A DNA stretch of 9,106 nt, from the NCBI GenBank assembly GCA_031282945.1, contig JAITCX010000176.1:1-9106 (forward strand), given 5' to 3'. The notes beneath the pieces were generated by a model, which had not been told where the DNA came from, ran no database searches, and saw only the letters and a list, made by a program, of their open reading frames with translations. Positions within the stretch are counted from its first letter, which is position 1; each line of letters opens with the position of its first letter. Made by a program: the position numbers and the translations under genes. The stretch is from Elusimicrobiota bacterium. GTDB lineage: Bacteria > Elusimicrobiota > Endomicrobiia > Endomicrobiales > Endomicrobiaceae. Below are positions 1 through 7,000 of the stretch, piece by piece.

Positions 1-23
1 CCCTTTGTCCTCACCCACCCGGG

Positions 24-52
24 CGTGACAGTACAGACTGCTGTCTGTCACG
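24..52. repeat. Copy 1 of the bulged CGTGACAG hairpin
   Basis: Same 29 bases as 425-453: CGTGACAG, bulged T (32), ACAG, loop ACTG, CTGT, CTGTCACG. It is unchanged between the two copies while flanking arms vary, so either the duplication is recent or this hairpin is the most constrained part of the element. Confidence 0.85.
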
Positions 53-75
53 TCAAAAGTAGAGTCGGCGCGGGG

Positions 76-92
76 GCGAAAAAAATTTTCGC
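76..92. repeat. Local inverted repeat GCGAAAA-aaa-TTTTCGC, copy 1
   Basis: Seven-base inverted repeat with a three-base spacer, repeated exactly at 477-493. In the complete element these bases instead can pair at long range with 362-376, so the local hairpin and the long-range stem are mutually exclusive folds. The partner of copy 1 lies outside the window. Confidence 0.6.
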
Positions 93-170
93 ATGGCGCG
101 TGGCTAAAAAATAAAAAGGGAGTGCAAAAAAAATAAAAAGAAATAAGTTTAAATAGCGTTAATTTTCTGT

Positions 171-192
171 TTCTCTTTTATAGAAAAGAGAA
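171..192. repeat. AT-rich hairpin TTCTCTTTT/AAAAGAGAA, copy 1
   Basis: Nine perfect pairs (171-179 with 184-192) around an ATAG loop, identical at 570-591 in the second repeat copy. A second, related hairpin follows at 220-237 (TTTCTTT/AAAGAAA). There is no T-run after either, so ordinary intrinsic termination is not supported. They may be part of the repeated unit only. Confidence 0.65.
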
Positions 193-271
193 GTAAGCTG
201 CAAGTGTCGTTAAGTTTTGTTTCTTTTGAAAAAGAAATAATTTAAAATTCTTTTTATAAAAGAAATTTGCC

Positions 272-299
272 GTTGCCGTGTCTTTGTTGTTGCCGTGTC
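272..299. repeat. Short direct repeat GTTGCCGTGTC
   Basis: GTTGCCGTGTC occurs at 272-282 and again at 289-299, a 17-base period, just left of the palindromic element. It may be a small duplication at the element edge. No function can be assigned. Confidence 0.5.
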
Positions 300-378
300 G
301 TACCCTTTCGGGCGCTCTTTTGGTTTTGCGGCGTAGCGGAGCGTAAGCGCTTGCTTTACGAGAAATTTTTTTCGCCAA

Positions 379-413
379 GAGGGCAAAGGAAACTGGAAGT
401 TTTCTTTGCCCTC
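379..413. repeat. 16-bp hairpin (arm 2 of the element)
   Basis: GAGGGCAAAGGAAACT (379-394) pairs over all 16 positions with 398-413, with one G-T pair (389-403) and a three-base GGA loop. It is the strongest single hairpin in the window. In copy 1 only the right arm is visible, starting CCCTTTGTCCTC at base 1; its different bases imply a matching GAGGACAAAGGG arm just left of the window. It lacks a following T-run, so it is not a standard intrinsic terminator. Confidence 0.85.
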
Positions 414-424
414 ACCCACGCGGG

Positions 425-453
425 CGTGACAGTACAGACTGCTGTCTGTCACG
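425..453. repeat. Bulged hairpin CGTGACAG...CTGTCACG (arm 3 of the element)
   Basis: CGTGACAG (425-432) and ACAG (434-437) pair with CTGT (442-445) and CTGTCACG (446-453), leaving T433 bulged and an ACTG loop: 12 pairs. It is the conserved core of the element, identical in both copies. Confidence 0.85.
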
Positions 454-569
454 TTAAAAGTAGAGTCGGCGCGGGGGCGAAAAAAATTTTCGCAAGCGCG
501 GCGCCGCAAAACTAAAAGGTAGCGCAAAAAAATATAAAGAAATAAGTTTAAAGAGCATTAATTTTCTGT

Positions 570-591
570 TTCTCTTTTATAGAAAAGAGAA
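570..591. repeat. AT-rich hairpin TTCTCTTTT/AAAAGAGAA, copy 2
   Basis: Exact copy of the hairpin at 171-192. The following related hairpin (620-629 with 632-641) has drifted in sequence from its counterpart at 220-237 but stays pairable, with one T-G wobble (625-636). Both hairpins of copy 2 follow the word TTTTCTGTTTCT (563-574 and 614-625), so they look like a local duplication. Confidence 0.65.
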
Positions 592-685
592 GTAAGCTAC
601 AGGTGTCGTTAGTTTTCTGTTTCTTTTTTTCAAAAGAGAAATAATTTCCAACACTTTTTTACAAAAGATGAGCTTGCGTAAATAG

Positions 686-714
686 TTGATAATCTGTTTA
701 CAATTTGTTATGAT
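686..714 (+). promoter_or_regulatory. Sigma-70-type promoter of the giant gene
   Basis: TTGATA (686-691) and TATGAT (709-714) each match five of six consensus bases and are separated by exactly 17 bases. TG at 706-707 adds an extended -10 (TGTTATGAT). Transcription would begin near 720-722, giving a leader of about 135 bases before ATG 856. It lies just right of the upstream repeat array, so it belongs to unique sequence. It is the best promoter match I found in the intergenic region. Confidence 0.7.
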
Positions 715-784
715 TTTCAAACTTTAATCATTATTTGTTCCTAAATAATGGTTTATTTTTTATTGTTACTATCTAGGTATCGTA

Positions 785-812
785 GGCTTATTGTAGTTCA
801 TAAGCTCTTTTT
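785..812 (+). promoter_or_regulatory. Leader hairpin followed by T-run (weak attenuator candidate)
   Basis: GCTTAT (786-791) pairs with ATAAGC (800-805) around an 8-base loop, with a possible extra G-T pair outside. It is followed by TCTTTTT (806-812). It lies between the predicted transcription start and ATG 856, so it could act as a weak intrinsic terminator or attenuator. The stem is short with only two G-C pairs, and chance is a real alternative in such AT-rich DNA. The rest of 715-855 shows nothing else I can name. Confidence 0.22.
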
Positions 813-845
813 ACTTGTTACTGTTATTTTTACTGGGTTACTAAA

Positions 846-850
846 AGAGG
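846..850 (+). promoter_or_regulatory. Shine-Dalgarno AGAGG for the giant gene
   Basis: AGAGG ends five bases before ATG 856, within AAAGAGGAAAAAATG. An in-frame ATG also exists at 748, just after an in-frame TAA (742-744), and would add 36 residues, but it has no purine-rich ribosome site in front of it. The site therefore decides the start in favour of 856, which also places a regular signal peptide at the N-terminus. Confidence 0.8.
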
Positions 851-855
851 AAAAA

Positions 856-1020
856 ATGTTTTTTAAAAAGCTGCAATCTTATTGTTGGCGTTATTTTTGT
901 GACATTGACTTTTCGTGCAAGCTTCAAGCGATAATCGCAGGTTTCTTTAAATCTGTCCGCGCCGTATCTTTATGCCTATTTCTTTTTGTATTTCTTTTTA
1001 TTGCCAAACTTTCTTATGCA
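856..1020 (+). other. Extended Sec signal peptide, residues 1-55
   Basis: The first 35 residues are a basic, aromatic and cysteine-containing extension (MFFKKLQSYCWRYF...). They are followed by a hydrophobic core of about 14 residues (LCLFLFVFLFIA, preceded by VRAVS) and a KLSYA|IDVD site that fits signal peptidase I (small residues at -3 and -1), so cleavage is expected after Ala55. A long N-terminal extension before the hydrophobic core resembles the extended signal peptides of many large autotransporters. All four cysteines seen in the 2,750 residues (10, 15, 21, 40) lie in this removed part. Cys40 is inside the hydrophobic core and is not followed by a convincing lipobox, so a lipoprotein is unlikely. 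Confidence 0.8.
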
Positions 1021-4000
1021 ATAGACGTAGATTCATTTAAATCATTGAAAGCGCTATTAGAAAGCAATATAGATTATAGCGCTGAGATCATAAAATTTAA
1101 TCTTTCAATTTCCACTGATTCTAATTTTAGCGCAAATCCAATTTTAATCGGCGCAAACAAAACTATAGACGGGCAGGGGCAATATTCTTTTTCTTTTGCA
1201 AATTCATCTGTTTCAAAAACGAATGCCGCAAGCGTTATAGATAATCAAGCTCTCCATGTTTTAACCTTCCAAAATTTTAACTTAATAATTTTTAAGGACA
1301 ATTATTCTAATCCTCCAACATCATCTTTGGAGCGTTGGGGCATCGTCTCCAATGTCGGCGCAAAAATAAATTTTGCCGCATCTTCAATTGCTTTCTTAAA
1401 CAATGTCAGTGGAAATTATGTGGGCGGAACAATTTCAAACCGTTCAAATTCCACAATGACTTTCTCAAACGTCTCCATAACATTTGCCTCAAATGCTTCA
1501 GGATCTGGCGCCGCTTTTGAAAATGCAGATGCCTCGCTTATAACTTTTGAAAATTCTACCACTGTTTTTATGGATAATAAAAGTTGGATGGATGGGGCGG
1601 TAAACAATATTTATGGCGCCATAATAAACATTGCTAACTCTAATTTTATTTTTGATTCAAATGAAGGTTTTCTATACGGCGCAATTAGCAATTGGAACGG
1701 CAATGGAACTGACGGGGCGGCTTCTCTCATAAAAGTTTCAAACTCTCAAATTTCATTTAAGGATAATTATGCCGGCATGTGGGGCGGCGCGATTTACAAT
1801 GATTATGGATCGCTTACCGCTTTTGTAAATTCAAAAATAGACTTTACAAAAAACGGAGCGGGCAATGTTGGCGGGGCAATTTACAATGGCCAAAACTCAA
1901 GCGTAACTTTTATAAACTCCTCAGTAAACTTTATAGAAAATTATGTAGACGGCTCCACTGCCGCCGGGGTGGGAGGCTTTGCAATTTATAATGATTCAAC
2001 TTCTCTTGGCAAAGGTATATCTTACATGTTATTTTCTGGTTCAACTGTAAATTTTTCAGGGAATAAATATCAAGGGGCCGATAAATATTATGGAGAGGCG
2101 GTTTACAATACGGGAACTTTAATTTTTGAAAACTCAAAAATAAATTTTACCAATGTAGCTAACAGCACATCTATTTATCAAAACGGCGGGTCATTAAAAA
2201 TTTCAAGGGGAGAAATTTCTTTCTCAAGCCATACAAATATTTCTTGGACATTTGCAAACAATTATTCCAATATTATTTTTAATCCGTCTATTGCGGCCTT
2301 TTATAATAATTCCAGTAAAATCGGCGGGGGCGGCTCAACGATGACGGATATTTTCACAATTATAGAGAAAGTTAGAAATGGGCGTCTGCTTGCCTATCAA
2401 AACATTAACACCACCGCATCGGGCGGCTTTTTACATATTGGCAATAGAAGCGTTGCATTTGGAGCGGTAACATTTAGTTCCAACTCAACGACTGCGCCAA
2501 AAGACAGCGGTTATGGTGGAGCGGTAAATGTTCTCAACAGCAGCGTCTCTTTTTTCTCAGACAATCAGGATTCAATTTTTGATTATAATACTGCAGTAAA
2601 AGGCGGCGGGGCTTTTAATGTAGACAAATCTACAATTTATTTTTTGAGCGCAAAAGGTAAAGTTTTATTTGATCAAAACCGCTCTCCAACTGACAGCGCT
2701 GGAGCGGCGCTAATTTATTTTTCCAATGCTATTTTTGAAAATGTAAGTTTTACCAGCAACACAGCGGGAGCGGATTCGGGAGCGCTTTCGGTTAATTCAA
2801 ACGCTAAAGTTTGGATAAATCAAAAAGAAAATATAAACACGCAAAGTTATGGCAATAGAGCTGGAAGTTACGGTGGGGCAATTAATGTGGATGCAGGGCT
2901 TTTGACTTTTAATCTTTTAGCAAATAGTTCTATGCATTTTTATGACAACATTGCATATTACGGCAAGGCCAATCAAATGCAAAATGATCTCTCTTTAAAT
3001 TTGGCTGCAAGCTCAGCGGTTTTTAATGTTGCAGGCGGGGCTTCTCTAATTTTTGACAGCGGCATCAGAGCGGCAAATGGGGGATTTATTGGAAAATTTG
3101 GGACGGGATCTTTAAGTTTAGGCGGGGACAATTATTTTAACAACTTGACGCAGCCGTTTTCGCCGACAGGCCAATTTAATGTTTCCAATTCAACTTTTAC
3201 ATGGATTATGGGAAACAACAAAACCAATTTTTTAGCTGCAAACAATTCTAATGTAACCTTTACAAATTCCAGCGTTTCATTTATTACAATCGCAGGCGAA
3301 TCCAGTTTAAGCGTTCAAACCTCAGCCATAGATATTGCCAAATATTTTGCAGAGGACAATTCGCAAGTTTTGTTTAAGTTTATTAACTCAAATGTTTTAA
3401 TTAAAGATCGCATTCATGCGGTAGATGCCAAGGCCAATGGGTCTGGGATATACATTAATACACGTGGGCAGCTAAACTCAAGTCTGCGCTTTTATTTTGA
3501 GGGCGGCAGTTTGAGCGTCATAAATACTTCTGCAAGTTGGGGGTCGGCTTTATATGTCAGAGGAAATGAAAAAAGCATTGTAGATTTTTCAACTACGACA
3601 GTTTTTTTTAAGGACAATATTTCTTTTCTCGGCTCGGCGATTTTTTTGGGAACGGTTAAATCAAAAATAAATTTTTTTAATGTAACAAAAAGTTCCTTCA
3701 TTTCTAATATTACAACCTTAGCCGGCGGAGCAATTTTTCTAACGGATCAAAGCGCTTTTAAAGTTATGGGAAATAGTGAGATTTATTTTATTTCAAATGT
3801 TTCAAGCGGTATTGGCGGGGCTGCGGTTTATTTAGAGGACAATTCTTTATCGGCTTTTAAAGTTGAAAATTCTAGTATGTATTTTTCAAAAAATATTTCA
3901 ACAAATACAGGCGGCGCGCTTTATATCGGCAGTTCAAATTCCTTTACGGTAAATAATTCTTATTTAAATTTTTCCAGCAATAGCGCCCAAGAGTTTGGGG

Positions 4001-7000
4001 GAGCAATTTATATAAACGAAAATGCAGCTCTTTCTTTTATAAATTCAAATGTGGATTTTATTGCAAATAGAAGTTTAGATAGCGGCAGCGCAATTTTTGC
4101 TTTTAAAAATTCTACCGTTTCTTTTATAGGCGGCTCAAATGAGGACAGAAACATTGTAAATATAATAGGTCAATTTTCACGCTCGCATGGCGGTATAGTC
4201 GCTAGGTTTGGGTCGGTTATAAAAATGCAAAATATAATTGTAAATTCTTTTTATAATTCGTCAACTTATGCAGGCGCTTTAAATGCTGAGAAGAGTTCTT
4301 TTCTAGTTTTAGAAAATGTCAGCTTAAATTCAATATCAAATTATGCAGAGGTAGGAAGCGCTTTTTTATTAAATACAGAATCATCTGCAACGGTTGTCAA
4401 TGCCGATATAAATTTTAGCTCAAATGTAGATAAAAATAATGGAGCTGTTTTTTTAGATAAATCAAGAGCTTACTTTAAAAATTCAGGCGAAATAATTATC
4501 TCAAGCAATACAGCAATGTCTGCCGGCGCTGTATATCTTTCAGTTTCCACATTGACTTTTGACGGCGCAAAAAAAATTTTATTTTCAAATAATACATCCT
4601 CAGATGCCGCCAACAGCGCCGGCGCAATTTATTTAAATAATTCGATTCTTACTTTTTCTAATACGGAAATAACTTTTATAAATAACCGCCATATAAACGG
4701 AATAAAAAACGATATCAATTTAGTAAACAAATCGCAGTTAATTTTTTCAGGAGATGTCCTTTTGCCAAACGGCGTTATCGTTAAAAATGACGGTTCTAGT
4801 TTTTTGAAAAAAACTAAAACGGGAAATTTAATTTTTGATGGGACGGCGGTGATAAATAGTTCTTTTGCAATTGAACAAGGCACGGCTAGTTTTCGCTATG
4901 GCGCAAAACTTAGCTCCGTCAGTTTTTTAGATATTGGGAAAACGGCTGCGTTGAGTTTTAAAGACGGCTTTGCAGGCGGGATGTTATTTGTTAAAACTTT
5001 AAATCTCAATGGTTTTATAGAGGTGGATGCAGATTTTACTAATGCAACTGCCGACTCCTTTAATTTTGCAGGCGCTGGATCTGAGCGAAATTTAATTGTA
5101 AATACAAGCACGATTATAGTTTCAAGAAGCGGCGCTCTTGAGGATTCTTCCCCTGTGCCTTTTATAAATTTCGGCGCATCTCTAGCAAGCTTTAAAAATC
5201 AATTTGAAAATAATATTACCGTTTTGGGAGCCGGCCGCCATTACGGTTTAAGCGTTGATAAACAAAATAATAACCTTGCAAAAATAATGATTTTGCCAAA
5301 ATGGAATTGGTTTGCGGATGAGTATAAAAAAGTTAAGGCAAATGAAACTGTTTATTTGGACGGCTGGACAATTGCGGCGGAGCAATTTGATGCAAACGGA
5401 AAAGCCAATGCTGTAAAAATTGGGACATCTATAAATAAAACATTTTTTATAGATGGAAATAATTATGGTTTAAATGCATCAAATTTTGAAGGTTTTGGAT
5501 TTGTTTTGCAGCAATCCAGCATTACATTTAAAGATATTTCATTTAGCAATTTCGCCCTTTCAAATTCTACGGGATCAGTTATAAACGCCGCCAATTCAAC
5601 TTTAACTTTTAGAGGCAATATAAAATTTTCAAGCAATGGCGTTTCATACAATGCTGAAATGTTGGGCGGGGCATTTTATGCCTTCAGAACAAAAGTAAAT
5701 TTTGAGGACGCTAACGTAGAATTTTCAAGCAATGTAGGACGTGGGCTTGCAACAGGCGGCGCCATAACGGCAAGCTATTCCAGTTTTTCTTTTGTCAATT
5801 CCGCAATTTCATTTTTAGAAAATACGGCTTTTGGAATGGCTGCATTTAATTTTATACAAGAATCTGTCATTTCATTTATAAACAGCAATGTTTCATTTTT
5901 AAACAATCAGGCAGTCTATAATTCTGGAGCTATAAGGCTTGACGGATCCAGCAAATTTTTTGCCCAAAATTCTTTTTTAGTTTTTTCTGGGAATTCCGCT
6001 TCCAATCATTTAACGGGAGCGTTTTATTTAAATTCCGCATATGCGCAATTGTCAAATTCCACTGTAGTTTTTTCAAATAATTCTGTACAAGGCGACGGGG
6101 GAGCGGTTGTTATTAGGAGTGGAGCGGAGCTTGTCGTAAAATTTTCAAGCCTTACATTTTTATCAAACAAGACGGCATTCCGCAATCTGAACACGGGGGT
6201 GGGAACAGGCGGCGCTCTTTCTATTATAACCGCTAATTCTGTAGTCAATATTTCTTTTTCCACAGTTTATTTCATAAATAATATTGCAAATACGGGCGGC
6301 GCTTTAAGCAATTTTGGAAAGCTTTATGTATCAAATTCCCTTATATATTTTACAAGTAATTCCGCCGTGCAAAATGATACTTCTTCATTTGGTTCAAACG
6401 GAGGGGCATTGTGGTTAAGCACAAATTCTAAAAGCGTTTTTGAAAACTCTAGCGTTTACTTTACTTCAAATTCTGCGGCAGGATACGGCGGGGCAATTTA
6501 TTTAGACGAAAATGCAGTTCTCTCTTTTATAAATTCGGATTTAAATTTTATTGGAAATAAAGATGTTAAAGACGGCGGCGCGATTTACGCTTTAAAAAAT
6601 TCCACGATTTCTTTTAGAGGCGCATCAAATGAAAACAGGAATACTGTAAATATAATTGGTCAAGTTTCAAATGTGCATGGCGGCATTGTTATTAGATCTA
6701 GTTCGGTCGTCAAGATGCAAAACATAATTGTAAATTCTTTTTACAATTCGTCAACTTATGCAGGAACTTTAAATGCTGAAGTTACAGCTTTTTTTGTTTT
6801 AGAAAATGTCAAATTAAATTCAATGTTAAATTATGCGTTCACAGGAACTTCTTTTTTATTAAATAGTTTCTCCTCTGCAACTCTTATAAATGTAGATATA
6901 GATTTCAGCTCAAATACAGACGCCAATAGACTTGGCGCTACATTTTATGTAGAGCGCTCCGCAATTCATCTTAAAAATTCAGGCTCAATAATTTTATCTA

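Larger units (their letters stand above)
1..243. repeat. Direct-repeat copy 1 (left part outside the window)
   Basis: Bases 4-93 match 405-494 at an offset of 401 with only three differences (positions 8, 19, 54). Bases 139-211 match 538-610 at an offset of 399 with four differences (154, 158, 200, 203). Similarity continues more loosely to about 243. The stretch between (94-138) is recognisable but diverged. That stretch is the outer right arm of the palindromic element described at 312-525, so copy 1 is the right half of a second such element, cut by the window edge, plus its downstream AT-rich hairpins. No gene is seen in it. Confidence 0.9.
312..525. repeat. Long palindromic element with three-way-junction fold
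   Basis: The two ends are complementary. 312-316 pairs with 521-525; 317-333 with 502-518 (17 consecutive pairs including one G-T); 347-353 with 493-499; 362-376 with 476-491 (15 pairs, one bulged T at 487). That totals about 44 pairs. The enclosed part forms two independent hairpins, 379-413 and 425-453. The result is a closed three-way junction in DNA or RNA. Repetition (right half again at 4-125) points to a non-autonomous mobile element of the MITE or REP/BIME kind, or a structured RNA. No transposase gene is present. I do not recognise a named family. Confidence 0.8.
405..647. repeat. Direct-repeat copy 2, last unit of the array
   Basis: Second copy of the unit seen at 4-243. It covers the right part of the palindromic element (to 525) and the downstream AT-rich hairpins, and ends near AGAAATAATTT (637-647), after which the two copies diverge and the promoter region begins. 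The roughly 400-base spacing suggests tandem duplication, or two insertions of the same mobile element side by side. Whether more copies lie to the left cannot be seen. Confidence 0.9.
3910..5637 (+). repeat. Large internal repeat, copy A (residues 1019-1594)
   Basis: This stretch aligns with 6400-8172 at an offset of 2,490 bases, rising to about 2,535 through small in-frame insertions. Shared landmarks in order: GGALYI, GGAIYINENAALSFINS, VNIIGQ, MQNIIVNSFYNSSTYAG, LENV, LLPNG, AIEQGT, VLGAGRHYG, LPKWN, FFIDG, STLTFRG. All offset changes are multiples of three, as expected for a translated duplication. Confidence 0.9.

Noticed and set aside
76..92. Operator-like inverted repeat GCGAAAA-aaa-TTTTCGC
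   Set aside because: It is part of the repeated element, far from the promoter at 686-714, and its bases are needed for the long-range stem in the complete copy.
171..192. Intrinsic terminator of an upstream gene
   Set aside because: Stem is almost all A-T and is not followed by a T-run; no upstream gene is visible in the window.
267..515. Small + strand open frame of 82 codons within the palindromic element
   Set aside because: No ribosome-binding site at its ATG. It spans the long inverted repeat, and its composition follows the stem sequences. Repeat copies differ by residue-changing substitutions.
210..527. Minus-strand open frame of 105 codons over the same element
   Set aside because: It is the complement of the palindromic element and adjacent AT-rich DNA, with no recognisable domain or start signal. 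The shorter minus frame at 178-378 is likewise dismissed.
1..647. CRISPR array
   Set aside because: Only two long copies of about 240 bases with a 160-base gap, not short repeats with regular unique spacers.
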